64,000 nt of DNA, from assembly GCF_036884845.1 (NCBI RefSeq), contig NZ_CP145732.1, positions 3,038,001 to 3,102,000 of the forward strand, read 5' to 3'. Below are positions 1-7,727 of the stretch, one piece after another. The notes under the pieces are model-generated. The model had not been told where the DNA came from and did not search any database. It was given only the letters and a program-made list of their open reading frames with translations. This DNA is from Pseudomonas sp. MAG733B (lineage in GTDB: Bacteria > Pseudomonadota > Gammaproteobacteria > Pseudomonadales > Pseudomonadaceae). Position numbers and translations under genes: made by a program. Position 1 is the first letter of the stretch, and every line of letters starts with the position of its first letter.

Positions 1-224
1 CGCTGACCGGCGACGTGCAGGTCGATACCCTGCAAAACCGCACTAAACGCAAATTCGCCGACCGCACCGGCATTCGCTGTGGCAGTCATCAGCAGGCGGT
101 ATTGCTGCAAACCTACACCCGCGATACCGGTGAACTGATGCACGACCTGTCGGTGCCGATCATGCTCAAGGGCAGGCATTGGGGAGGCTTGCGCTTGGGC
201 TACAAGCCGGAGAAACCTCGTTAG
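1..224 (+). CDS. Methyl-accepting chemotaxis protein, C-terminal end only
   Basis: Open frame entering from the left edge and ending at TAG. The visible 73 residues end in the motif HDLSVPIMLKGRHWGGLRLGY, which I know from the C-terminal tail that follows the signalling domain in a set of Pseudomonas chemoreceptors. No sensor, HAMP or signalling helices are in view, so ligand and topology cannot be read. The assignment rests on this tail alone; a stand-alone sensor domain of the same type is the alternative. Confidence 0.65.
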   Translation, partial: LTGDVQVDTLQNRTKRKFADRTGIRCGSHQQAVLLQTYTRDTGELMHDLSVPIMLKGRHWGGLRLGYKPEKPR

Positions 225-343
225 AGGCGGGTGATTGTTACGGTTTTGGAAACGAAGCTGTACACAGTCGTTATTGTTTCTTCGCCTGCGGACTCATTAC
301 CATACCTACATAGTTAGGTTGCTAACGGAGTTCGGAGGTCAGC

Positions 344-547
344 ATGCAAAGCAAAGTCGATGTCGCGGTAATGATTGGCAGCGGTGTGCCCCCCAGTTTG
401 CGCGCTCTGGGGCAGAGTGTGTGCTGGGTGGTGTTGCTCAACGGTGAGCGTCGGGGGACGGCATTTTCCAGTCGCACCGAAGCAGAGGAGTGCAAGGCTG
501 CCTGGCTGGCGCAGTTGAACGCCGAGAAACCAGACAGCCTGCATTAA
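344..547 (+). CDS. Small conserved protein of unknown function (67 aa)
   Basis: Short frame starting at ATG 344 behind a good ribosome site (cggagg, six bases upstream). The product is soluble, has no signal peptide or membrane segment, and carries a central beta-rich stretch (residues 25-40, CWVVLLNGERRGTAF) followed by a helix rich in Glu and Ala. It stands alone, convergent with the DUF2789 gene. I do not recognise a family. Codon use and the clear Shine-Dalgarno make it likely to be real. Confidence 0.6.
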   Translation: MQSKVDVAVMIGSGVPPSLRALGQSVCWVVLLNGERRGTAFSSRTEAEECKAAWLAQLNAEKPDSLH

Positions 548-555
548 GCCTGAGG

Positions 556-795
556 TTAGTGAATCTGGTGCATGCGCAGGTTGAGGTCGTCGACCACCCG
601 CGCCCAGTCGGCATCTTCACGCAGTTGTTCTTTTAGGAAACCTGCCTGTTGCGGCGTCCAGAACTCGGCATCGATGAGTTTTTTGTCGTCGGGCAGCGGT
701 GAATGGCTGGCAATGAAATCGTCGATAGCTTTCTGGGTGGAGTCCAGGCCGAGCTGGTCGAACAAACCTTTCAAATCGTGGGTCGGTGATTCCAT
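556..795 (-). CDS. DUF2789 family protein (79 aa)
   Basis: The product begins MESPTHDLKGLFDQLGL and contains FIASHSPLPDDKKLIDAEFWTPQQAGFLKEQ in two stretches, the recognisable pattern of DUF2789, a small helical family common in Pseudomonas and of unknown role. I chose ATG 795 because AAGGAG lies six bases upstream; the in-frame ATG at 801 abuts the ribosome site and is less likely, and the frame stays open further upstream to 879. Length matches the family. It is a single gene, convergent with the small gene to its left. Confidence 0.8.
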   Translation of the reverse strand: MESPTHDLKGLFDQLGLDSTQKAIDDFIASHSPLPDDKKLIDAEFWTPQQAGFLKEQLREDADWARVVDDLNLRMHQIH

Positions 796-934
796 TTTCA
801 TCTCCTTGCAGGTTGCCGGTCGAATCGAATACGAGATCTGAGCTACGGCTTCTCTACTTCTGAGAGAGCCGGGCTTCAAGAGTTCGAAAACGATGTTTGA
901 ACGCAGGAGAGAGCATAGACCGCAAACCCGGTCT

Positions 935-1165
935 TCAGGCTTTCAATGCACCGGCATCGACCGCAGCCTTGAGTTCTTTGGCGGATTCCTGGGCAGCGAC
1001 GGCGGCGATATCCGAGGACTTGAACCAACGGTCTTTCTCGACCTGGTGATAGGTCACGGTTTTCAGCGGTGGCTTGGCGCGCATGACGATCACTGCCTGA
1101 AACTCGCCGTCGACTTCTCTGGCTTCGCCCCGGATAAAAAACTCGCCGATATCAAATTCCGTCAC
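935..1165 (-). CDS. Conserved hypothetical protein (76 aa, GTG start)
   Basis: The conserved-looking part begins VTEFDIGEFFIRGEA and continues to VMRAKPPLKTVTYHQVEKDRWF, then a helical tail with alternating Ala, Lys and Glu. The frame is open up to an ATG at 1264, but the extra residues there (Cys-rich, basic) look like read-through. GTG 1165 has GGGAAGG about eight bases upstream, so I prefer it. There are no membrane segments. Function is unknown. Confidence 0.55.
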   Translation of the reverse strand: MTEFDIGEFFIRGEAREVDGEFQAVIVMRAKPPLKTVTYHQVEKDRWFKSSDIAAVAAQESAKELKAAVDAGALKA

Positions 1166-1326
1166 GTAGCAGCCTTCCCTTGGAAATACATTGTTGTTCT
1201 CAACGCAGCCCGCTTTCTGGGGGATGCGTTTTATTGGGCGGGCAGTATGGCAGTAGTTGCACATCGCCGCCTGAGATAAGTCGCCGGGCAGACGAAACGC
1301 TCATTGACGTGAGAGCGTTCGGCAAC

Positions 1327-1575
1327 TCAATAGCCTGATTCAAGCTGCCGGGCGAGGGCGCAGGCTTCGTTGTGGTCCGCTCGGAAACCTCTGACGCGTC
1401 CTGTGGAAATATCCTTGATGTGAAAGAAGGCATTGCCGGCCAAAACCACCTGAAACCGCGGCCGGGCAGGGGCGCCGTGAAGCAGTTGATGGGCGTGGAC
1501 GAGTGTCGGGAACGAGGTTGATGCGGTTGCCGTGTCTGGCGCCAGGGGGTAGGCAAAGTGAGTCAATGTGCACAT
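1327..1575 (-). CDS. Hypothetical protein (82 aa)
   Basis: ATG 1575 is preceded by AAAGGA seven bases upstream. The product has a hydrophilic C-terminal part (residues 45-82) with the string FFHIKDISTGRVRGFRADHNEAC, which looks like a small beta-alpha domain, and a less ordered N-terminal half. No family is recognised. It shares its orientation with the gene at 935-1165, with about 160 bases between them, so co-transcription is possible but not shown. Confidence 0.5.
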   Translation of the reverse strand: MCTLTHFAYPLAPDTATASTSFPTLVHAHQLLHGAPARPRFQVVLAGNAFFHIKDISTGRVRGFRADHNEACALARQLESGY

Positions 1576-1989
1576 ATGAAGTCCTTTTCATTGTTTTTAC
1601 CGACGTATGTACGTCGTTATGGGTAGTCTGCGAGAGCATCGCTGCTCTAGAATCACCGTCACTGGTGGGTGAATGATGTTTATCTAAAGCAATTTTCCGC
1701 GGGCGATATGTAGGAAAAGTGCTTTTCTTGATCGGTTTTTTCCTCGATGTTGATAGTCCATAATTTTCTGGCCGCCAGCAGGGAGTTTTCCTTCAACCCC
1801 TGACGAACGCCGGGCAGGACGATGCGAGTGATGTTCCAGTAGTCTTCTCGATGCTTCGTGATGGATGAGTGCACTGCTCATTCAGGATTTCATCTCGGGT
1901 TATTTGGCTGCACCTTCGGCATTGCCGCTTTTTTGGCTGTGCGTTTTTTTCCGCGTACGGCACCATTTTTCAGATGTGGGGATGTTTCC
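1576..1989. other. Intergenic stretch between divergent small genes
   Basis: About 410 bases, richer in A and T than the neighbours. Two overlapping minus-strand frames of about 65 codons (ends near 1680) lack convincing ribosome sites and recognisable products, so I do not call them. The stretch probably holds the promoters of the flanking divergent genes. No hairpin of terminator strength was seen. Confidence 0.4.
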
Positions 1990-2460
1990 TTGGCAGTAAG
2001 TAATCTCGATATGCATGCTTTGTTCGTGTTGGGTGATTTGCGCGCAAAGCTGGTCAAGCAGTTTCAGTCACGTTTCGTTTACATCACCGAGCAGAATGCG
2101 GAAGGTATCTACATCGCCGAAGTCGACACGGAATCGGCGCTGGTGGTGGACGATAAACCGGGGCTCAAACTCAAGGTTGGCGATCATTTCAGCGCCTCGG
2201 TGTTGCCCAGCCGTGAGGGCGGCAAGCTGGAAATCAAATTCCGTGAAATCAAACTGACGGTGTATGGCCTGGGCGACTATGCCTTTGTAACCACCGCTGA
2301 CGGCCAGGCGATTGTGTTCAAGGAAGGTCACAGCGTGGTGACGGTGTTCGCCGCCCACCAACAGTTGCAGGAAGGCCTGACCAAGACCCTCAAGGCTGTG
2401 ACCGCCAAGGCCGCCAAATGGCGCAAAGGCGAACTGGTGACGTTCAAGGCCAGCGAGTAA
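1990..2460 (+). CDS. Conserved hypothetical protein (156 aa, TTG start)
   Basis: The product begins (M)AVSNLDMHALFVLGDL and contains an all-beta middle (residues 25-110, with IYIAEVDTESALVVDDKPG) and a basic helical end. I recall close relatives in other Pseudomonas that start at this residue, which is TTG here; ATG 2011 is the next choice. A longer frame opens upstream at 1858, but its added residues are Cys- and Phe-rich and unlike a real N-terminus. The next gene overlaps the stop codon (TAATG), so the two are probably translated together. Function is unknown. Confidence 0.6.
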   Translation: MAVSNLDMHALFVLGDLRAKLVKQFQSRFVYITEQNAEGIYIAEVDTESALVVDDKPGLKLKVGDHFSASVLPSREGGKLEIKFREIKLTVYGLGDYAFVTTADGQAIVFKEGHSVVTVFAAHQQLQEGLTKTLKAVTAKAAKWRKGELVTFKASE

Positions 2461-2663
2461 TGAGCCTGACCCGCGCCGACTTCCATCAACAGAACCAGGC
2501 CAGCGCTCAAGCCGAGGCCCGGCAACTGTTCGAGCGCAAAGCCGTCATGCAGGGAGCCTGGCTGAGCTGGGTCGCATCACAGCTCTACGGGTTGCGCCCG
2601 GCGGAATACGCCAGCATGGTCAGAAGAGAGCTGATGCGCTTGCAGGAAATTTCCGAAAATTGA
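2460..2663 (+). CDS. Small hypothetical protein (67 aa), coupled to the upstream gene
   Basis: ATG 2460 shares its A with the stop of the preceding gene (TAATG), the usual sign of translational coupling. The product is one amphipathic helical block: QQNQASAQAEARQLFERKAV, then a Trp-containing hydrophobic patch (GAWLSWVASQLYGL) and a basic C-terminus. No signal peptide is present. Because it overlaps the hypothetical protein before it, the two may act together. No family is recognised. Confidence 0.55.
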   Translation: MSLTRADFHQQNQASAQAEARQLFERKAVMQGAWLSWVASQLYGLRPAEYASMVRRELMRLQEISEN

Positions 2664-2781
2664 TCGGCGCCCCTCGAAAGCAGGAACCTCTACTACAGTC
2701 AATTGACTGAGTATTCAGAGGCTTCGCGGTCCTCCGCCCGGCCATCCTGCTATTGCTGTGAACAGCACGAGGTGCAAAAGC

Positions 2782-3798
2782 ATGAAAGGTTTTCGACGGT
2801 TGCTGGCTGCGGTCCTGGCCACTTGCGGTTTGTTGGCGTCACCCGTTCCGGTGTTGGCCGCCCAGGCGCCGATTCATTTCGCTGACTTGAACTGGGAAAG
2901 CGGCAGCCTGATCACCGATATCCTGCGGATCATTGTCGAAAAGGGCTACGGCCTGCCGACGGATACGTTGCCGGGCACCACCATCACCCTGGAAACCGCA
3001 CTGGCCAACAATGACATTCAAGTCATTGGCGAAGAGTGGGCCGGGCGCAGCCCGGTGTGGGTCAAGGCCGAGGCCGAAGGCAAGGTCGTCAGTCTCGGCG
3101 ATACGGTCAAGGGCGCCACCGAAGGCTGGTGGGTGCCGGAGTACGTGATCAAGGGCGACCCGGCCAAAGGCATCAAGCCGATGGCACCGGACCTGCGCAG
3201 TGTCAGCGACCTGCCCAAATACAAGGACGTGTTCAAAGACCCGGAAGCGCCGAGCAAGGGGCGGTTTCTCAACAGCCCCATCGGCTGGACGTCGGAAGTG
3301 GTCAACAAGCAGAAGCTCAAGGCCTATGGGCTGGACGACAGCTATGTGAATTTCCGCAGCGGTTCGGGGGCGGCACTGGATGCGGAGATCAGCTCGTCGA
3401 TCCGCCGCAGCAAACCGGTATTGTTCTATTACTGGTCGCCGACGCCATTGCTCGGCCGTTTCAAACTGATCCAGCTGGAAGAGCCACCATTCGACGCCGA
3501 AGCCTGGAAAACCCTGACCGACGCCGACAACCCGAATCCACAGCCGACCCGTTCGCTGCCCTCGAAACTGTCCATTGGCGTGTCCACGCCGTTCCAGAAG
3601 CAGTATCCGCAGATCGCCGAGTTTTTCACCAAGGTCGATTTTCCCATTGAACCGTTGAACAAGGCGTTGGCCGAGATGAGTGAAAAGCACACCGCGCCGC
3701 GCCAGGCAGCAGAAGCGTTCATGAAGAAGCACCCGGACGTGTGGAAGGCCTGGGTGCCCAAGGATGTGGCCGACAAGGTGTCCGCCGAGTTGAAGTGA
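2782..3798 (+). CDS. ABC transporter substrate-binding protein, glycine betaine/choline type (OpuAC-like)
   Basis: A 338-residue exported protein with a Sec signal peptide (basic MKGFRR, a hydrophobic core, cleavage near VLAAQA at residues 26-27). The mature part has the OpuAC pattern: FADLNWESGSLITDILRIIV near its start, a Trp-rich region TEGWWVPEYV, and FYYWSPTPLL near residue 220. Such Trp and Tyr residues form the aromatic box that binds quaternary amines in this family. ATG 2782 follows GAGGTG; an upstream ATG at 2758 would spoil the signal peptide. No permease or ATPase gene is adjacent, so it must pair with a distant or shared ABC system. Substrate is inferred from family only. Confidence 0.82.
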   Translation: MKGFRRLLAAVLATCGLLASPVPVLAAQAPIHFADLNWESGSLITDILRIIVEKGYGLPTDTLPGTTITLETALANNDIQVIGEEWAGRSPVWVKAEAEGKVVSLGDTVKGATEGWWVPEYVIKGDPAKGIKPMAPDLRSVSDLPKYKDVFKDPEAPSKGRFLNSPIGWTSEVVNKQKLKAYGLDDSYVNFRSGSGAALDAEISSSIRRSKPVLFYYWSPTPLLGRFKLIQLEEPPFDAEAWKTLTDADNPNPQPTRSLPSKLSIGVSTPFQKQYPQIAEFFTKVDFPIEPLNKALAEMSEKHTAPRQAAEAFMKKHPDVWKAWVPKDVADKVSAELK

Positions 3799-3818
3799 TG
3801 TGTTGAGTTTGGAACTGT

Positions 3819-3895
3819 CATCGCCAGCAGGCTAGCTCCCACCTTGGACCGCCGGTGTTCCTGGAATCCATGTGGGAGCTAGCCTGCTGGCGATG
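3819..3895. repeat. REP-type inverted repeat pair
   Basis: Two 24-base arms (3819-3842 and 3872-3895), perfect inverted copies starting catcgccagcaggctagctc, separated by 29 bases. Placement just after a stop codon is typical of Pseudomonas REP/BIME elements, which can also act as weak terminators. Confidence 0.85.
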
Positions 3896-4005
3896 CTTTT
3901 AATCGCATAAATCTCTCGTTCGTCAGCCTTCGTACCAGCGGTCATGCATATCCAAAAAAGCCGACTAGGATGATTTGACCAAATCCCTTTCAAGGATCTT
4001 CAACC

Positions 4006-4443
4006 ATGACCTTTGCGTTGGCTCAATGGCTGGTGACGATATTTGCGGCGATTGCTCTGGTACACGTTTACTGGGCGCTGGGGGGCGAATGGGCTGCCGT
4101 AGCAGCCGTTCCTCAAGTGCCGCATGAAGGCAGCACGCAACTGCGCCCGGCCTTCAAGCCGCGAGGCTGGCTCACGCTGCTGGTGGCGGCTGCCCTGTTG
4201 GTAATTGCCCTGTTGGTGTGTTTGCGCGTCGGCTGGTGGCTGCCACAGGTGGATCATCAAGTGTTGCAGTGGGTGATCAGCGCCATCGCGCTTCTGTTAT
4301 TCGCCCGGGCGATTGGCGATTCGGAACTGGTGGGGTTTTTCAAGGAGGTCAAAGGCTCCAGGTTTGCGCGGTGGGATACCTGGGTGTATTCGCCGTTGTG
4401 TGTGGTGTTGGGGAGTGGATTGTTGGCAGTGGCCTGGATCTGA
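4006..4443 (+). CDS. DUF3995 integral membrane protein (145 aa)
   Basis: Four hydrophobic segments can be seen, at about residues 5-28, 55-75, 85-102 and 125-145. The motif HVYWALGG in the first segment and the layout of four helices in about 145 residues match the DUF3995 family of small inner-membrane proteins. RARAIGDSELVGFFK-like sequence precedes the last helix. It is a single gene flanked by REP pairs on both sides. The role of the family is unknown. Confidence 0.75.
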   Translation: MTFALAQWLVTIFAAIALVHVYWALGGEWAAVAAVPQVPHEGSTQLRPAFKPRGWLTLLVAAALLVIALLVCLRVGWWLPQVDHQVLQWVISAIALLLFARAIGDSELVGFFKEVKGSRFARWDTWVYSPLCVVLGSGLLAVAWI

Positions 4444-4458
4444 GGCGTGGCCGAAAAG

Positions 4459-4552
4459 CATCGCGGGCAAGCCTTGCTCCTACAGAGTTTGCGGCGGATC
4501 ACCATTGTGTGAACCTGCCAAAAACCCGTAGGAGCAAGGCTTGCCCGCGATG
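4459..4552. repeat. REP-type inverted repeat pair
   Basis: Perfect 25-base inverted arms at 4459-4483 and 4528-4552 (catcgcgggcaagccttgct...). They lie between the convergent DUF3995 gene and shaG and may serve both as a terminator. Confidence 0.85.
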
Positions 4553-4581
4553 AGGCCAGTCCGGTCGCCGAAATCTCGAGG

Positions 4582-4944
4582 CTAACTCCCGCTCTCAGTC
4601 CGCCGACTACTCACCTCAGCCGGCACATCATCCCCCGCCATGCGCTTACGAAAAAGCGCCGCCCGCGCCAGCAGCAATGTGGTCACAGGCACCGTAATCG
4701 CCAACAGGATCGGAATCAGCCAGGCATGCAGCACCGGCCCGGACTTGAGTGCCGAAAAGTAGATGATCGAAGCCAGCGCCACGCACCACGCGCCCAACGT
4801 CGAGGCCAGCGCCGGCGGGTGCATGCGCTGGAAATAATCCTTCATGCGCAGCAACCCGGTGGCGCCGATCAGCGCGAACAGACCGCCGAGCACCAGCAGG
4901 ATCGCCACCGGGATTTCCACCCATAGAGACAGTTCAGCGTTCAT
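4582..4944 (-). CDS. shaG: Sha/Mrp antiporter subunit G
   Basis: Last gene of the operon. The 120-residue product has three membrane helices (about 10-30, 45-65, 70-92) and the MnhG/PhaG pattern GLLRMKDYFQRMHPPALASTLG after helix 1. In the Mrp family this subunit is needed for assembly and activity of the cation/proton antiporter in the inner membrane. The start overlaps the end of shaF by four bases. The C-terminal 25 residues are polar and cytoplasmic. Confidence 0.92.
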   Translation of the reverse strand: MNAELSLWVEIPVAILLVLGGLFALIGATGLLRMKDYFQRMHPPALASTLGAWCVALASIIYFSALKSGPVLHAWLIPILLAITVPVTTLLLARAALFRKRMAGDDVPAEVSSRRTESGS

Positions 4945-5219
4945 TCGATCACCTCGCCGCGCAGCAGGAATTTCGCCAGGGCAAACGAGCCGACGAAGCC
5001 GAACAGCGCGATCAGCAGCGCCGCTTCAAAATACGTGTCACTGGCATAGCGAATGCCCAGCGCCAGCATCATCAGCATCGCGATGATGTACAGGTAATCC
5101 AGCGCCAGGACCCGGTCCTGGGCGGACGGGCCTCTGAACAGGCGGATCAGGGTCAGGATCATCGCCACGGAAAACAGGAACAGACTGAACAGAATCGCGT
5201 TCGACAGCAGGGCGCTCAT
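4941..5219 (-). CDS. shaF: Sha/Mrp antiporter subunit F
   Basis: A 92-residue protein with three predicted helices and the family signature RLFRGPSAQDRVLALDYLY between helix 1 and 2; the acidic Asp in that stretch is conserved in MnhF/MrpF. The C-terminal FVGSFALAKFLLRGEVIE is also typical. It overlaps shaE and shaG by four bases at each end, so translation is coupled. It acts as a small subunit of the membrane antiporter complex. Confidence 0.92.
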   Translation of the reverse strand: MSALLSNAILFSLFLFSVAMILTLIRLFRGPSAQDRVLALDYLYIIAMLMMLALGIRYASDTYFEAALLIALFGFVGSFALAKFLLRGEVIE

Positions 5220-5704
5220 TCGAAGATCTCCATTAGCGGACGCTCGTAGGTCGTCTTGAAGTGTTCAATGAACAGCGCTTCGTCATCCAGATCGAAGACG
5301 TGCAGCAACAGAATGCTGCGGTCCAGTGCCAGCTCCGACCAGACGGTGCCGGGCACCACGGTGCAGATCATCGACAGGGTCGCCAGGCCGTTGGCATCGC
5401 GCAGGTCCAGCGGCACCTTGATGAACCGCGATCGCGGTGGACGGCGGCCAGCGTTGAGCACGCCCCAGGCCACTGCCAGATTGGAGACCACCACGTCACG
5501 CCCGACGAGGAGGAACAGACGAAGGATGGTGCCGGGGCGACGAATACGGATCGGCAGCGGGCGTAACTTGCGCATCATCAACGGCGCACAAAAGCCCAGC
5601 GCAGCGCCCAGCATCAGATTGCCGGGGCTCATCGACACGTTCAGCACCAGCCACAACAACCACAGGGCCAGCGACAACCATGGTGCAGGAAACAGGCGCT
5701 TCAT
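5216..5704 (-). CDS. shaE: Sha/Mrp antiporter subunit E
   Basis: ATG 5704 overlaps the shaD stop (ATGA), which fixes the start against a longer frame that opens at 5890 inside shaD. The 162-residue product has two N-terminal helices (LSLALWLLWLVLNVSMSPG and GAALGFCAPL) and then a soluble domain with TVVPGTVWSEL, the pattern of MnhE/PhaE. The family contributes to complex assembly. Order D-E-F-G matches Mrp operons. Confidence 0.9.
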   Translation of the reverse strand: MKRLFPAPWLSLALWLLWLVLNVSMSPGNLMLGAALGFCAPLMMRKLRPLPIRIRRPGTILRLFLLVGRDVVVSNLAVAWGVLNAGRRPPRSRFIKVPLDLRDANGLATLSMICTVVPGTVWSELALDRSILLLHVFDLDDEALFIEHFKTTYERPLMEIFE

Positions 5705-7386
5705 TGTTGCACCTCCAGCAGCGCCGCCCGGGCTTCCGGACTCGGCACCGCGCGCGTGCCGAGCACGGCCATCACGTATTGCTGCGGGTTGTTCAAGGCA
5801 TTGGCGGCGGCCTGGGTGTAGCGCAACAGTGGTTCGGCCTGGAACGTCAGCGCAACGCTCAGGCCCAGCAGGGCGAAAATCGGCACGCACTCAAGGCGTC
5901 GCAGCACTGGCGATGGCCGTTCTGCCGGGGTCCAGAAACGCTGGATGCCCACGCGCGAAAAAGCAACCAGCGATGCCAACCCCGAGAGAATCAGCAGCGC
6001 CAACAAGCCCCACGCCGCATTCGAGATCGGCGCGTCACCGCTGTTGCCCAGGCCCATCGGGTTGAGCAGGGCGCTGAGCAGGCTCAGTTTGCCGATGAAC
6101 CCGGACAGCGGCGGCATGCCGATGATCAACAGCGCGCAGGCGATGAAGCTCAAGCCAAGGAACGCCATGGTCCAGGGAATCACTTGGCCGACCACGGCTT
6201 TCTGGTCGTCGTCGAGGTTGACGCCCTTGGCCGGATGCAACGATTCCAGCGGCCGTGGCAGCATCTCGTTTTCATCCTCCAGCGGAATTTCGTTGGCCGA
6301 GCGCGAGCGTTCGATCAACTCGGCCAGCAGGAACAGCGCGCTCAACGCCAACGTCGAGCTGACCAGATAGAACAATGCCGCGCCGATCAGATTGGGCTGA
6401 GCGAAACCGATGGCCGACAACAGAATCCCTGCAGACACCAGAATGCTCAGGCTGGCCATGCGTTCCAGACGTTGCGCGGCAAGGATCGCCACGGCCGCGC
6501 AGACGATGGTCGCCATGCCGCCGTAAATCAGCCAGTCACCGCCGAAATACGCCGATGCTCCGGCCTGGCCGGAGAACAGCAACGTCCACAGGCGCAGCAA
6601 GGTATAGATGCCGACCTTGGTCATGATCGCGAACATCGCCGCTACCGGCGCGCTTGCCGAGGAGTACGCCGGCACCAGCCAGAAGTTCAGCGGCCACATC
6701 CCGGCCTTGGCCAGGAAAGCCACCGCGAGAATCCCCGCACCGGCGTGCAGCAACCCGCGATCGGCTTCTGGCACCAGCGGGATTTTCAGCGCCAGGTCAG
6801 CCATGTTCAGGGTGCCGGTGACGCCATAGATCAGTGCCGCGCCGATCAGGAACAGGGTCGATGCCAGCAGGTTGATCGAGATGTAATGCAGCCCCGACGA
6901 CACCCGCGCCCGGCCGGAGCCGTGCAGCATCAGGCCATAGGACGCGGCGAGCAGCACTTCGAAGAACACGAACAGGTTGAACAGATCGGCCGTCAGGAAC
7001 GCGCCATACAGGCCCATCAACTGAATCTGGAACAGCGCATGGAAACTCGAACCGGCACTGTCCCAACGGGCCATGGCGAACAGCAGGGCGCTGACGCCGA
7101 TGATCCCGGTCAGCACCAGCATCAACGCCGACAGGCGATCGACCACCAGCACCAGGCCAAACGGTACTTGCCAGTTGCCCGGCAGGTACACGCCGATGGA
7201 GCCGGGCACGTCGGTGGTTTGCGTCCATTGCAGTAGCAACAGCGAAATGCCCAGGCCCAGCAGGCTGGAGAACAGATTGATCTTGGCTTTGAGCGGGCGG
7301 TGTTTCTCGCCGAGCATCAGCATGATCGCGGCGGTCAGCAGCGGCAGCAGGATGGGCGCGGCGATCAGGTGCGTCATTGCATTCAT
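5701..7386 (-). CDS. shaD: Sha/Mrp antiporter subunit D (NuoN/ND2-like)
   Basis: A 561-residue polytopic protein with about 14 hydrophobic segments. It belongs to the proton-translocating subunit family shared with complex I: a conserved Lys-bearing helix is seen in AKAGMWPLNFWLVPAYSSASAPVAAMF near residues 225-250. In Mrp it forms, with subunit A, the ion and proton path. A polar insert near residues 365-400 (rich in Glu and Asp) breaks the helices. It overlaps shaC by four bases upstream. Confidence 0.93.
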   Translation of the reverse strand: MNAMTHLIAAPILLPLLTAAIMLMLGEKHRPLKAKINLFSSLLGLGISLLLLQWTQTTDVPGSIGVYLPGNWQVPFGLVLVVDRLSALMLVLTGIIGVSALLFAMARWDSAGSSFHALFQIQLMGLYGAFLTADLFNLFVFFEVLLAASYGLMLHGSGRARVSSGLHYISINLLASTLFLIGAALIYGVTGTLNMADLALKIPLVPEADRGLLHAGAGILAVAFLAKAGMWPLNFWLVPAYSSASAPVAAMFAIMTKVGIYTLLRLWTLLFSGQAGASAYFGGDWLIYGGMATIVCAAVAILAAQRLERMASLSILVSAGILLSAIGFAQPNLIGAALFYLVSSTLALSALFLLAELIERSRSANEIPLEDENEMLPRPLESLHPAKGVNLDDDQKAVVGQVIPWTMAFLGLSFIACALLIIGMPPLSGFIGKLSLLSALLNPMGLGNSGDAPISNAAWGLLALLILSGLASLVAFSRVGIQRFWTPAERPSPVLRRLECVPIFALLGLSVALTFQAEPLLRYTQAAANALNNPQQYVMAVLGTRAVPSPEARAALLEVQQ

Positions 7387-7727
7387 TCTTTAGGCTCCCG
7401 GCCATCCACATGGTCGGTGCCGGTCAGGCCCCGGGAGGCCAGCAAGACCACCAGGAACAGCGCGGTCATGGCGAAGCTGATGACGATTGCGGTCAGCACC
7501 AGCGCTTGCGGGAGCGGGTCGGTGTAGTGCAGCAGGTCCTGCGGCACGCCGTCCTTGATGATCGGCTCCTTGCCGATGAACAGGCTGCCCATGCTGAAGA
7601 TGAACAGGTTGACGCCGTAGGACAGCAGGCACAGGCCCATGACCACCTGGAACGTCCGTGGACGCAGGATCAGCCACACGCCGGACGCGGCCAGAACACC
7701 GATGGCGATTGCGATGACTTCTTCCAT
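7383..7727 (-). CDS. shaC: Sha/Mrp antiporter subunit C (NuoK-like)
   Basis: A 114-residue protein with three helices, homologous to NuoK of complex I. The pattern ASGVWLILRPRTFQVVMGLCLLSYGVNLFIF, read in short parts, shows the helix 1-2 turn, and DGVPQDLLHYTDPLPQALVLTAIVI shows the conserved DPLPQALVLTAIVI motif of MnhC. The start overlaps the shaA stop by one base. It is part of the membrane antiporter. Confidence 0.93.
   Translation of the reverse strand: MEEVIAIAIGVLAASGVWLILRPRTFQVVMGLCLLSYGVNLFIFSMGSLFIGKEPIIKDGVPQDLLHYTDPLPQALVLTAIVISFAMTALFLVVLLASRGLTGTDHVDGREPKE

Noticed and set aside
1680-1881. Two overlapping 64-65 codon minus-strand frames
   Set aside because: Weak starts and no support for either product; left as intergenic.
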